A stretch of DNA of 64,000 bases. Origin: Cokeromyces recurvatus (lineage: Eukaryota > Mucoromycota > Mucoromycetes > Mucorales > Mucoraceae). Below the pieces are notes generated by a model. It searched no databases. It worked only from the letters and a program-made list of their open reading frames with translations, and was not told where the DNA came from. Shown here one piece after another: positions 35,345 to 49,729 of the stretch. Position 1 is the stretch's first letter; each line of letters starts with the position of its first letter. The stretch lies in the NCBI RefSeq assembly GCF_025118155.1, contig NW_026251387.1:2015501-2079500 (forward strand), in the 5' to 3' direction. A program made the position numbers and the translations under genes.

Positions 35345-36559
35345 TAATTTATATACAAAAATATATAAAGAAGAGTGTTAACTGATTTGATATTAAAAAG
35401 AAAAAAAAAAGCTATTGACAAAAAAAAAAAAAAAAAACCTATTTATTTTTTTTTGTATTAAAAAGGAAAGCTTCCACTATTGTTCCGATCTATTTTAAAC
35501 CACGTTTACGTCTTTTAATATTTTAGAACCCGGTAGATTCTGGACTAAGCTTAATCAAGTCCGCATTTTCTTTTGTAGTAATCTCGAAAATAGGATTTTA
35601 TTCCCGTATTTTTATACATTGCTTCTAAATAATAAATCTGATAAAAATTCATTCATTTATTATGAGCCACTAATTTCTTTTTTTTTAAAAAAAAAAGAAA
35701 AGGAAAGGATTTAATAATAAGAATTATATTCTATAAAAGAGTTCATTCTTTTAAAGTAAAAAATAAGATTCTTGTTTGACGTAATAAAATTTCTTCATAA
35801 TTTATAAAAGTTTAAACAATATAGAACCCTTTCCAGGAATCAAAAACTATACTGTTTTTTTAATAATTTTTTTTTCTTTTAACTTTTTTCAATAAATGAG
35901 TAAAATGATTTCATATTTTATAACCAGATTTAGAAAAGCCTTTACTATATAAAACTTGTTATTGATGTTGTGTCATTCATGTATTCTTTAAATAATAGTA
36001 TTCATGTATGTATCTGTCTTCTTTCAAACAAAAAGTTACACGACTATTTGTTCGGCGGTAAAAGGATATCAAGTACTGATGTTAATAATACAACAATGAT
36101 ATTTTATGATACGTTTGGTCTATATCTATTATCTTGCCATCCTAAAATATATATATATATATATTAACTTTACATAGGTATCCGGTTATATTATTTTGAA
36201 ATAATATACTATGACAACGTTTCTAAAGAGTATTTTCTTTTTTTTAGTAAATTGAACATAATTTTTTAAGCCAGATAATGTAAAAAACTTTTTTATTTCC
36301 ATATTAAGTAATTATTAAAAAGAAATAAGGATGATCTCTTCTATTATAGAAGTGCTCAATCCTATTCTTTTTTTTTTTTACTACTACGATCTTTGAAAAA
36401 AAAAGTGTGTTGTATAATACATAAAATAAGTTTATAGTGTACTTGTCCTTTATTAGTATAAAATGAAAGTAGCAGTAACCATTAATATTAGCATATACTT
36501 TATATTACTACTACTAGCTTTCATTTTTTATTACAGTTCCTTTATTTTTCTTCATTTTT

Positions 36560-36595
<36 letters not shown>

Positions 36596-37453
36596 TCTCG
36601 GCATTGAATTAGTTCTATTTTTAATGAAGCACTTTGCTTTTCCAAGTGGTTAATATATAAATGCTTATTTAAGTTCAGTAATCATCCCCCACATGAATAT
36701 CCATTTTTCCTAATTTAGAAATGGCTGGGTTCAAAAAGAAGCGCGGTGTTAAAAGAGACAAAAAATTTTTTTTTTTTTTTTTTTTTTGACTATTGATAAT
36801 TTCTACAGCAATGTCGGTAACAACGGCGCCGCCAAGGAAAATCCGTAACTGTTATTATTACAAATTTAGATAAAATTTTCTTCGATTTCTATTTAATTTT
36901 TGTGTCTTTATCATTATTAATGATTTTTTTTTTTTTAAAAAAAAAAAAGAAAAAGTTTAAGTTCAAAAATAAAAGCTTGATTTAAAAGTAAACTTTTCAT
37001 ATAGGAATTTGCCCTGGAATAGAAGCATCGAGAAAGAGAATAAAGCTTTTAATTCAATTTGGGCCCTTGCTCTAAATGTGTTTCATGTTAAAATAATATT
37101 TCCGTAGCAGTGTGGGCAAGAAGATTGTATATTATCATAAATCTTACGCAATAATAGTATCTATTTTATAAATTAGGGCATAATCTCTGCTGGTAACAGT
37201 TATTACAGTCTGTGCTTTCTAGAACAGTAATCAACCTCTTATTTGTATCACATTGTATTTTTTTTTTTTTGTATTATACATTTTTATTAGTTGTGCCTAA
37301 ATCGAGTAATAAAGAAACTCCTACTGTTATTATTCAAATGACTTGAACTATAAACAGCAGTCTGTTAAAAAGAAAAAAAAAAGGTAATCCATATAGGAAC
37401 TATTAAACAAAACAAAACAAAAAAAGGGGGGAAGGCTTCTTTCATTCCTTTTC
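35345..37453. other. Intergenic region without supported genes
   Basis: About 2.1 kb, AT-rich, with T runs at 36562-36590 and 36765-36787. A short open piece at 36721-36765 begins MAGFKKKRGVKRDKK but leads nowhere. Another coding-like scrap lies near 37005-37075. Confidence 0.45.
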
Positions 37454-39292
37454 TTAATATGCAAAATCTTCACAATGTAAATAAACTGTAGATGGTTTTT
37501 TCATAGCTACTGTATTTCTAAATGTTGCGTTAAAATTAGTAGGACCACATACTATACCCATATATATACATATATAAAAGTAAGGTAAGCCTCAAGCTAA
37601 ATTACATATAAATTGATTTTTTTTTTTACCAAAGGCACCAATATTATTATCTACGGATAGAATAGTTTCAGCTTGTAATCTTTTCCCTTGAATTATTTCA
37701 ATTTCCTTTCCAAGATAATCTTTTGTAGTCGTGTGATTATGGTTTTCTTCTTCTTCTTTATTTTCTTTCACAGTTATTAAATTATCATTCATCATAGTTT
37801 CATTCATATAAATATGTGAGATATTCACTGTATTATTATTAGTAAATCTACCTGTTGTTGAATGAACAGTAGCAGTGTCACGTAAAGTACAATAAAATTT
37901 GATACATAGAGAAGGAAGATCATGACGAGTCTCATACAGGTAATAGAGTTGTTCAAGTTCTTCTTTGAACCATTCAAATTCTAATGGTCTACGTACAGAC
38001 CAATAAAAATATATATTCTGTGTTTTCCAGTGATTAAATAAGATGCCAGTCGAGCTATCATTTTCTTCAATATCAGACGATAAAAGAGTCTCTGTTAATT
38101 CACGTAATAGGCGTATACCAAACGTTATACCAGCACCACCACACGCGATAACAAGAGAGGGATATGAGTTAAGAATTTGGGTGGTTTCAATCTGTTGACT
38201 ACCAAATGGACCACTTACAAAGACACGTAATTCTTGTGAGGGGTCAATTGTTTTATAGAGACGGCGTGTAAAGTTACCACGAGCACAAATACAGACTTCA
38301 ATTGTAGTATTCACTTCGTTTCCATGTATACTAGTAATAGTAAATGGATGCCATTGAAAGAGTGAAATAGCAGGGATAGAGAGATAAACGTATTGACCAA
38401 TACTATGTTTAGATATAGGACTTACAAGTCGAATAGAGACCTTTGTGCATCCCTCTGGTAAGATCTTAAATCGAGCAACAGCCACATAGGTCTTTACAAA
38501 CCAAACAGCCACTAAATTTAAACCATAACATATTAAGCCAGAAATGAAATATCGCATTGCATAAGGTGTATGAACTGCAATAATTCCAATAAAAGCAATT
38601 CCCAATAAATGACTGACCATAAATAGCTCATAGCAATATTTTCGAATTGGAAACCAACTTCCTAACATGACTATGCAGAGACATACATACCCTGCAAGTC
38701 CGTATCGTACTTTTGGAATTTTCAATTGATCGTTCATGAAATCTGGAAACCTTGACCAAGAAGAAAGCATACAAGACATATGAATAGTTGCACATAAAAA
38801 GAGGGCCATTCCAAGTATTCGATGTAAAAAATTAAGTTTAGAATTTGAGATACCTGTCAGAAGAAAGATTGCAGAGTTTTTACCGGTGGATGAAAGCAAG
38901 AAAGGGACAATTGCTAAGGCTAAAAATCCAGCTCGATTCGAATTTAATGTGAGATTTACATTGAGTAAGAGTAAGGGTAAACATGCTGATATAAGGACAA
39001 GTATAACAAGAATGCCTCCTAAAGGTGGACAGATTGTACTATGAATAACTCTATACGAGAACTTATTGATAACATAATTTTCTATTTTCCCAAAGAAAGA
39101 AGTGTATGGTGATAATATATTAAAAAGAGATCTCAAACAAAGTAGTGTCTTTGTTTTATTATAAAGGTAAATAAATAAATTTCGTATTGAGAGGAATGCT
39201 ATAACTGATATGATAATTATAATAAGCTTATTTGAGTATGGTTCATTCATATTGTAGGGTGTCCCTTGCGAGTTTATGTTACTCATATCCAT
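37454..39292 (-). CDS. Ferric/cupric reductase-like transmembrane oxidoreductase (FRE/NOX family)
   Basis: FRE-type enzymes pass electrons from NADPH via FAD and two haems to extracellular Fe(III) or Cu(II). The main exon (39292-37630) encodes several N-terminal membrane helices, then the ferric-reductase core. Haem-binding histidines occur in LHRILGMALFLCATIHMSC and VSHLLGIAFIGIIAVHTPY. The FAD site follows as QWHPFTITSI, the NADPH site as FVSGPFGSQ and ACGGAGITFGIRLLREL. A final exon after an intron near 37628-37547 provides the VCGP motif and ends HCEDFAY, stop at 37454-37456. No EF hand is seen, which argues against a calcium-regulated NADPH oxidase. It starts 291 bp from a divergent X325-type copper protein gene. 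Confidence 0.88.
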
Positions 39293-39422
39293 TTTACTAT
39301 ATATGTATATAAAGAAGAAAAAGACAAAACGTTAATTATAACTAAAAATTAAATCAAAAATATAAATCCGGGTTGCATCCATAGAGAGCCAATCATTGAG
39401 CCTAGTAAAGCTAAAACATCTC

Positions 39423-39453
<31 letters not shown>

Positions 39454-39583
39454 AAAAAAAAAGAAAAAAAAAAAAGCAAAACAAATAAATAAACGAGAAA
39501 AAAAAAACACATTCCCCTACTCTATTCTTCTTCTCCTTCTTTCTTTCTTTTTTTTTTCTTTAATTATATAAAATATTACCACC
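39293..39583. promoter_or_regulatory. Shared divergent promoter of metalloreductase and X325 protein genes
   Basis: This 291-bp stretch separates two divergent start codons. A CCAAT box lies near 39388-39394 (AGCCAATCA). A-rich runs (39421-39475) and a pyrimidine tract (39517-39560) precede the plus-strand ATG. I found no obvious GATA-type iron element or Mac1-type copper element by eye. Confidence 0.6.
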
Positions 39584-40267
39584 ATGGCACCCTTTAATAA
39601 TTTGATTACTTTAGTTATCACTTTACTTTTCATGCAAGCTGCTTTTGCTCACTTCCATTTGTATTATCCAGTCTCGCGAGGTTTCAATGAAGATCAGGAA
39701 CCAGTTGCTCCTTGTGGTGGTTTCAATGCAATTGGTAAACGTACCGAGTTCCCTCTTAAGGATGGCTTTGTAGCAATTCATTCTGGTCATGTTTCATACT
39801 CTTATACCGTAAATGTTCTTGTTAATAACAATCCTACCACTTCTGATTTCTCTTCAAATTCAATTATTCAAGTAGCCTCTGGTAACCGTAACAGTCCTCA
39901 AGCTGCTTGTTTACCTCTTGATCTTACAAAGGATTCTGCTATTAAAGCGGGTGCTAATGCTACTATTCAAATTATTTATAGTGGTGGTGATGGTGACTTA
40001 TACCAGGTAACCTTTATGTCTTGACACAATATAATTATTCCATAAACTTAATTACGTTATTCTTTTTTTTTTTTTTTTTAGTGCACTGATATTATCTTTT
40101 CTGATTCTCCTTCTGGTTGGAATAGTAGTGCTTGTATAAATACTAGTAATTCTTCTACCACATCCTCCTCTTCTCCTCCCTCTACAACTAGCAGCGCTAC
40201 CTCTCTTACTATCACATGCAGTTTGATGGTCTTCATTGCTGCTTGTATTTCCTATATCATTGCTTAA
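39584..40267 (+). CDS. X325/Bim1-like copper-binding, GPI-anchored surface protein
   Basis: X325 proteins resemble lytic polysaccharide monooxygenases but lack that activity; Cryptococcus Bim1 helps copper import with Ctr1. Two exons, 39584-40006 and 40082-40267. A signal peptide (LITLVITLLFMQAAFA) is followed directly by HFHLYYPVSRGFNEDQEP, so the mature protein would begin with the copper-binding histidine. Conserved CGGF, paired cysteines and a beta-sandwich-like body follow. The C-terminus is Ser/Thr-rich and ends in a hydrophobic stretch (LMVFIAACISYIIA) typical of a GPI-attachment signal. The start codon has a strong context (ACCACCATGG). Its divergent neighbour encodes a metalloreductase. 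Confidence 0.85.
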
Positions 40268-40499
40268 TTATATTAAAATTAAACTTTATACGCAAATGAA
40301 TTATTATGCATGATACCGTACTTATGAAATATATTTATTTTATTTTATTTTATTTTATTATTTTATTTTTTATTTTATTTTATTTTGTTGGTAATATAAT
40401 GAAGGAAAGAAAAAAAAAAGTTAAGAAGCACCAGCAACAGCCAACCTATAATACAAGTTTAATAATTATAAAAAAGATGTGTAAAATTATAATTTTAAC

Positions 40500-43239
<2,740 letters not shown>

Positions 43240-43683
43240 TTTGTTTTGTAATTAACCAAGATTAGGAGAGATAAAAAGAAAAAAAAAAATAAGATAAAAA
43301 TAAAAATTAAAATAAAATAAAAAATATTTGTTGGAAGAGTTGGTATGGTGGAGTTTATTTTCTATGATGCGATTAAAAGAATTTATTTATTCAATAAAAT
43401 AAAATAAAATAAAATGGCCAATGAGCACGTAACAATTATTATTATGCTGTGTTGCCCTAATCAGTTCCAAAAATAAGAGGCAACAAAAACCTCGTAAGAA
43501 TAAAAGTGAAAAAAGTCAGAAGAAAAGAAGAAATAAAAAACAGTATGAATATACTAGTCTATTATGGGAATAGCCAACATATCAGTTTGATACCAGGATT
43601 AATGGGAAGAGGGGAAGAGGTGTTTGATGAAACAGATAATCCACTTTATATAAAATGATACAAATAGTTTGTCAATAAACTAG
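43240..43683. other. Sec23 upstream region
   Basis: AT-rich promoter-side DNA. It contains a CCAAT-type motif (GGCCAATGAG) near 43416-43425. No gene is seen. Confidence 0.45.
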
Positions 43684-44088
43684 TCAAGGTGAAGTTAGTT
43701 GTGGAGACTTTGGTATTTCTAAAGGCAACTGGTCAAGGAAAAAGGAAATCAGATTATCAATGGTTAGCGGCATATTAAACCGACGGTACATATGGAGACA
43801 TTGAATTAAGTGTTCAGGAGTGAAGTCCTCATATGGACAATAAGGACACGGCCGAAGGACATCACATGGAGGCTAACAAAGGACTTGACTGCACTCATTG
43901 TAAGTCATTGGTAACTATAATGTTGGATCCTGTTCCAAAGAAGGACGACACGCTGAGATTAATTTAGAATTGATATTATTGCAAAGGTGATCAAAACCAT
44001 CTTGTAAAAATTGCTGGTGAAGCTGCTTAAAAGCACAATGATCTAAGGTGATGGAAACTTGCAGTATTTTTTGTTTGAATTTGGACAT
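43684..44088 (-). pseudogene. Small zinc-motif protein, broken by two in-frame TAG codons
   Basis: From ATG at 44088 a single minus-strand frame of 135 codons starts MSKFKQKILQVSITLDHCAF and ends TGA at 43684-43686. Two TAG codons interrupt it (after QDPTL and after SQVLC); the remainder shows no frameshift. The C-terminal part has a CX2CX8HX3C pattern in CPYCPYEDFTPEHLIQC, like the zinc-binding tail sometimes found after retroelement reverse transcriptases. I cannot assign a family. It lies directly downstream of the decayed Fanzor copy, on the same strand. Confidence 0.45.
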
Positions 44089-44280
44089 TGTTGATTATTT
44101 TTTTGGATGAACGTATAATGGAGAAAATTTAGTTTTTCAGACAAAAAACTTAATTCATATATTTTTAAAAGCTTTACCTGTAATAATCTAAATATCCTCA
44201 ATACGCTGTTTACTTTACAGCGATTGATGGTTGTTTATTAGCTTATATATATTTAAAGAAAACAGTAAGTCTACCGCTTC

Positions 44281-44990
44281 CTTTCCATAATGACAGGGAG
44301 ATCACCATCATGTTTTTTAAAGTGTTTATATCTCGCTACCAAAGTGTGTTGCAGGTTTTACATACCTGTACACTATCACCGCGAACATGTTTTGCAAATT
44401 TCAGGCACTTTTCTTGACAATGGTTACAAATCTTGGAGGTGTTATATTTATTAATTGTTATTATAATAAGACCTCCTTGTATCTCCCGCTTCTTTAATGC
44501 TCTCCACAAAATGCCTGTCACTCCACAGCAGTTCTTTTCAACTGGACTAGGTCTTTTCCGAACATCTCGGCTTCAAAAGCAACTAAAGAAACCTTTCCTT
44601 TTCCTTCCTGATATAGGAGGTGCTTCTATTTGTTAAACCTTCAAAAAAAATAGTCTTTAACAGTTGTATAGCCGTAAAAGTTAAATAATACATTCAAGTG
44701 AACTAGCATAGAAGTAACGCATGCGGCGTAAGAATCATTATTAGCTGCCTTGAGTGGTAGTATCTTGGTTTTCAGTTTGTCTATTTCTGCTTGCTTCTTT
44801 CGCTCACGTTAACTAGCCAGATATTTAATTGATCTTGTAAGTTGATAATATTCTTTCGTTGTGCAGCGTATCAAAGTATGATTTTTGGCATCTAATCCAA
44901 CTGTTGTAGTAAAAATACTCTTTCTACCATGGTTAAGGAACATTGGTTTGGACGTATTTTTTGATTTCCTCATAGTTAAAATCTCTTAAT
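44281..44990 (-). pseudogene. Decayed second Fanzor copy
   Basis: Minus-strand pieces match the intact Fanzor at 20.4-21.8 kb. A RuvC-I remnant reads TTVGLDAKNHTLIRCTTKEY, followed by YYQLTRSIK, parallel to RRCSTKEYYTLTGSIR. The C-terminal zinc ribbon reads NKYNTSKICNHCQEK and CKTCNTLW. Immediately after, a TAG (44336-44338) replaces the residue between Trp and the RuvC-III motif RDINTLKN. Parts between RuvC-I and the zinc ribbon are shortened, and another stop lies in the Lys-rich helix. The Lys in NKYNTSK (44447-44449) occupies the place of the usual Glu. No terminal repeats were found around it. Confidence 0.75.
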
Positions 44991-45102
44991 TAGAGTTTGA
45001 AACTGTTGTTGATAAGGTAGATATAAAAAAGAAGACAGAATAAATTTGTATAAAACTTTTATTGTAAAAATAATAAAAATAAAAAAATGTTTAATCGTAT
45101 TA

Positions 45103-46524
45103 ATGCCTGCAACAAGTGATCGTAGATTAAAAATATCCATATTTGGAAGTATGTTTTTTTAACCTATTTTATTTAAACATTCATCTACTTTATTTTTTGT
45201 TTCTCTCTTTCTCTTTAATAATATATATACATGTGTATAAAATCTTAGATATAATGATAGATAAATTAGGTAAACAGGATAAAACCTTTTTTTTTTAAAG
45301 AAAAAAATACACATATTGAAATTATCATTTTTTATTTAAAATAAAAAAAAAAAGATACAGTAGAAGACTTGTATAATCAAATAGAGCATTTAATAGGTGA
45401 TAATATTCAAATTGTAAAAAAAAAAGAAAAGAAAAGAAAAGAAAGAAAGAAAGAAAAACAACGAAAAGTTAAAGAAATGAACTCGCATTAACATTTTTCA
45501 TTTTAAGAATAGACGTTCCTTTTGAACAGTTTGAAAAAGATGTTGAATATTGTCAAGTTGTTCCTGAAAAAGAAAAGCAAACAAATAAGGAAATGACAGA
45601 TCGACAAGAACTAGCCAATATGAATGACTGCTCATTTGAAAGACCTATTTTAATAGAAAGTGACAGTGATGAAATAGAAGAAGAGTAAGTCTAAATTTGA
45701 TTACATGTATAACATATAGTTAAATTTTCAATAGACTTGTCGAGAAAAATCCATATCAATATACTATCTTAACATGCTATAAATGTAACAAAATTATTCC
45801 TTATGATCCAACAGTGCACAATTCATTATCTGTTTCTTATGATAGTACCATGAATATTTGTACTCAATGTGCATCAAAGAAGAGAACTAGGTCACGATCA
45901 TTTACCTTTGAAGGAAACAATGTTTTTAATTTTGTAGCAGATAAACTAAAGCATTCATTTAGCAACAATAACCTTTTATCACCTAATAGTAATCCAAACA
46001 TGCATCGTAGAAAAAGTATGCCATCTATGAACGTAAATTTTGCATCATTAGAACCTCCTAGTCCTACCCCTTCAAGACCTAGCAGTAGAGCATCTTCCTT
46101 TTTTGAAGACTTTAAGCAACTTTTATCTCCTTTATCTAGGAAATCTAGTAGAAACTCGATGTATCAAGAATATCAAATAGATGATAGTGATGCTCTAAAA
46201 GCACCTTCTGAGGGTCATAAACGAAAAACAAGTTGTAGCTCATTATTAGAAGCCTTTCATCTATGCAAACCTAAACAACGAAGCCCTTCTTATGAACGAC
46301 AGATTATGAACGATACTACTAAACCTAGCCAGCAAGAAGACGAATCTAGTTGGGATCAAGATGATGATAAGTTTCTTGATATACATCAAAGAACTCATCA
46401 AGATAATCATCTGGAAGATGATCAATATGTACCTATGGAAAATCATGTTCATGTACCTTTACGTAGAAAACAAGTTCAACAAATCGGATCACGTCAAAAA
46501 AGAATTGATCTTTATAGTAAGAAT

Positions 46525-46567
<43 letters not shown>

Positions 46568-48077
46568 AAAGAAAGCTTATAATATTCTTCTTTATGAATA
46601 TACATAGATAATGCATACTTTGATTGCATGCAAATAGAAACGAATTTGATTCCTTGGATCATTAAGCAAACACAAAAGGGACCTCCTGATGCTTGGTTTG
46701 GTAATTATATAACCATCTATCATATAACATCATTATTTACTATGTCATTGAATAGGTTATACTCCACCACCAAGACAACCGAAAAAATTTTTAGGTATCT
46801 TTAAACGTAAAACAACAAAATCAACATCAATGTCAGAGAACACAAGAGCTCAACAATTGCAACTCGGAGATGATTTATTACGTAAATCTACTCCTTATTT
46901 ACATCATAGATATAGTAGTAACTTATCTATCTCACCTGCTAATTCTACTACTTCATTTCTGCATTCACCAACAGATACTAGCTATGAGCAACAACAAAAA
47001 CTGCTTGTAGGGTCACCTTCTGCCATCAATAGTCAGGATATAGAAGACTGTGATGATTATTTTAATAGCCATCAACAACCAAAAGATGAATACTCTAATA
47101 GTGATCATCATCTTCTTCAAACTGAATTACAATACTCTTCTCATGGGGTTTCTCCTCGTGAAAGCTATAGTAGCAGCAATTGTCCTTTGACTCCAACAAA
47201 GTCTAATTCACAACCTGTTTCTATCTTGAAAAAATCGAGCATTTCTCAAGAGCCTAAATATTTTAATCATCCATCCTATTTTGAAGAACCTATTCCCTAT
47301 GATGATGAATATTATTCCAATGAAGATGAAGAAAGGTATGATAATATGCATCATATTGGAGTAGAAGAAGAAGAAGAAGCAGATTATCATCCACGTCGAC
47401 CCATGAATATGACTGTAGTAGATGACTCTTATTACCAAAGTCCTCATATTCCAATTATGATGAGGAAAAAGGAAAACAAAGAAAAGTATAGCAATCAACG
47501 CAAGTCTGGATATCGCCGTAGTATAAATGAAAGCTTACCACCAGAGCCCATGATGCATTATACTTCAAAAAGACGAAGCGTTACTCCAGTTTCTTCTCGA
47601 CGATCCTATTGTTATGATGACGATGACTATTTTGATTATTATAATAATGATGGCTTTTCCATCTCTCCTCAAAAAAGCAATTCTTTTGATAAAAGAAGAA
47701 CTCTGAGAAATAATCATTATTCATACTATGATCAAAATGATACTCGAAGACAATATGATGATAATGATGAGTATATTGAAGATATGGATCATAAGAGCTA
47801 TCATTATACTGAAAATATTAGAAAGTCTAATTGGAGAACACCTCTACCCCCTCCTATAAAAACTCAACATTATGGCTATAAGGCAACAGCAAGACGCTCG
47901 CAACACTATGATGTTCAAATAAAATCACCACTTGAAGAATGGGAGATAGTATTAGATGAATTATGTATTTTATTTCCTAGAATGGATCGCGATTACATTA
48001 ATGAATTTCTAACATCTGCAAAAGGTGACTTCATAACTGCTAAAAGCATGATAATTCAAATGATTATGGGAGATTAG
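45103..48077 (+). CDS. Uncharacterised protein with CxxC pair and C-terminal CUE-like domain
   Basis: A multi-exon gene. A short first exon (from ATG 45103) encodes MPATSDRRLKISIFG; a second contains VEDLYNQIEHLIG; the third is acidic (ESDSDEIEEE). Then TCYKCNKIIPYD and ICTQCASKK form a possible zinc ribbon. A long Ser-rich, low-complexity part follows, and via small exons at about 46604-46701 and 46755 it continues through PWIIKQTQKGPPDAWFGYTP. The C-terminal 45 residues, WEIVLDELCILFPRMDRDYI to MIIQMIMGD, match the CUE (ubiquitin-binding) pattern with FP and GD in place. Exact borders of the first introns are uncertain. It could be an adaptor in cytokinesis or trafficking; no function is claimed. 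Confidence 0.6.
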
Positions 48078-48123
<46 letters not shown>

Positions 48124-48632
48124 CCCTTTGATATCCTTTCCTCTTCCTTTTTATATTATTTATTTCCTTCGATAATTTAAGTATTGTCATTATATATTGT
48201 ATATTTGACTTTCATATATTATATGAATGTAAATTAGTATATTATAATATATCAAATGAATATATTAAATCTTTAAACGTTTTGTATTAAAAGAAGCAAA
48301 ATACCTTTTAATTACTTTATTGGTTTCAACTTTTTATAATTGTTCCTGAAGCATGCTTTGGCGATAGTAAAATAATAAACAATATAAAAAAGGCCGAGGT
48401 AAAAATTGTAGGGAAGAAGAAGAAGGATAACAACATAAACGTAATACCATATAGAAAAGATATCACGAATAGCCGGTTATTAACATTATAGTGTAACTAA
48501 AGTTGTCCAAATGTATACGAATTTATATGTAGTAATAAGTTCAAATCACATGAGCATATGCAACTTTTTTTTTCCCTTTCTTTCTTTTCCTCGTAATATT
48601 ATATTTTTTTTTTTCTATCATTTATTTTTCTA
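48078..48632. other. Intergenic region
   Basis: Begins with an (AT)n microsatellite (48083-48120). The remainder is AT-rich, with pyrimidine tracts just before the downstream ATG. No gene was seen. Confidence 0.5.
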
Positions 48633-49454
48633 ATGCCAGAACAAGAAGTGTTATTATCAGTAAAAAATCATATTGCCACACTGACGTTAAATCGTCCAAA
48701 GAAAGGAAATGCATTAACAGCTACAATGAATAAACTTTTAATTGAATACTTGAAACAGTTAGAGAATGATCCTGAAGTTCGAGTACTCGTTTTGACGGGA
48801 TCAGGTAAATTTTTTTGTACTGGTATGGACTTATCTATGGCGGCAGATAATAGATCCTCCTCAGAAAAGGCTGTAAAAGAATCTTTTATGAATGGACTTC
48901 AAGTCTTTGAAACACTTTATCGATTTCCCAAGCCTATCATTGCAAGAATTAACGGACCATGTCTAGGTGGTGGGGTCGGTCTAGTGTTTACAACTGATAT
49001 TCGAATAGCGTACCAAGATGCTTATTTTGCCTTAACAGAAGTCAAACGTGGTATTATACCTGCCATTATTTCACAATATGTTGTACCTGAATTAGGGCCT
49101 CAAAAGGCTCGTGAATATATGTTAACAGGAAGACGAGCTAATGTTAGAGAAATATCTAATTGTTTAAGTTATGTAGCAAATTCGATAGATGAATTAGATG
49201 ATCAAGTCGTGTCCTATGCAAATATGCTGTTAGAATCAGCACCTGGCGCTATGACAGATATAAAAAGATTGATTAGCATAATTCAATCTGGTGGAGATAC
49301 GAATTCTGCTATTCGTATTCGTGAAGTGGTTCAAAAATCCTATTTAAACATGATGCAATCAGAAGAAGCTGCTTATGGTATTATGGCATTTGTATCTAAG
49401 CGGCCAGCTGATTGGTCTTCTTTTGTAGAAGAGAATAATAAGTCTAAATTGTAA
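48633..49454 (+). CDS. Enoyl-CoA hydratase/isomerase family protein, peroxisomal
   Basis: A crotonase-fold enzyme of 273 residues in one exon, which is unusual here. The fold's signatures are present: TLNRPKKGNALTATMN, VLTGSGKFFCTGMDLSMAAD for the first oxyanion-hole segment, and PIIARINGPCLGGGVGLVFT with the Gly-rich second one. The usual catalytic Glu region reads FALTEVKRGIIPAIISQYVV. The protein ends NKSKL, a canonical type-1 peroxisomal signal, so it should act in peroxisomal acyl-CoA degradation. It might be a hydratase, an isomerase or a methylglutaconyl-CoA hydratase; the exact substrate cannot be read from sequence. Confidence 0.88.
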   Translation: MPEQEVLLSVKNHIATLTLNRPKKGNALTATMNKLLIEYLKQLENDPEVRVLVLTGSGKFFCTGMDLSMAADNRSSSEKAVKESFMNGLQVFETLYRFPKPIIARINGPCLGGGVGLVFTTDIRIAYQDAYFALTEVKRGIIPAIISQYVVPELGPQKAREYMLTGRRANVREISNCLSYVANSIDELDDQVVSYANMLLESAPGAMTDIKRLISIIQSGGDTNSAIRIREVVQKSYLNMMQSEEAAYGIMAFVSKRPADWSSFVEENNKSKL

Positions 49455-49532
49455 TCATAGTTGCTGCTTAAAACAAATATGCATGCATGTATAACTTTTA
49501 ATTTTAACGTTATTTTTGCTGCCCTTAATTTC

Positions 49533-49534
<2 letters not shown>

Positions 49535-49578
<44 letters not shown>
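49535..49578. repeat. A homopolymer of about 44 nt
   Basis: Uninterrupted A run just downstream of the peroxisomal hydratase gene. It is one of several such tracts in the window. Confidence 0.9.
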
Positions 49579-49581
<3 letters not shown>

Positions 49582-49729
49582 AATACTTTTATTTCAACAG
49601 ATCATTCACGTAAATGCATATATTTTTTCTTTCTTTCATTTTTTTTTATCAAATATATGAATAAACAAGATACATAAAATATAATTATCACATTCATTCC
49701 ATATATCATACTTTTAATAAACATATACT

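Noticed and set aside
44081..44145. Sequence similar to the Fanzor element end (GTCTGAAAAACTAAATT on the minus strand), considered as the terminal repeat of the relic.
   Set aside because: Match is short, has several mismatches and is in the wrong orientation for the relic's 3' end.
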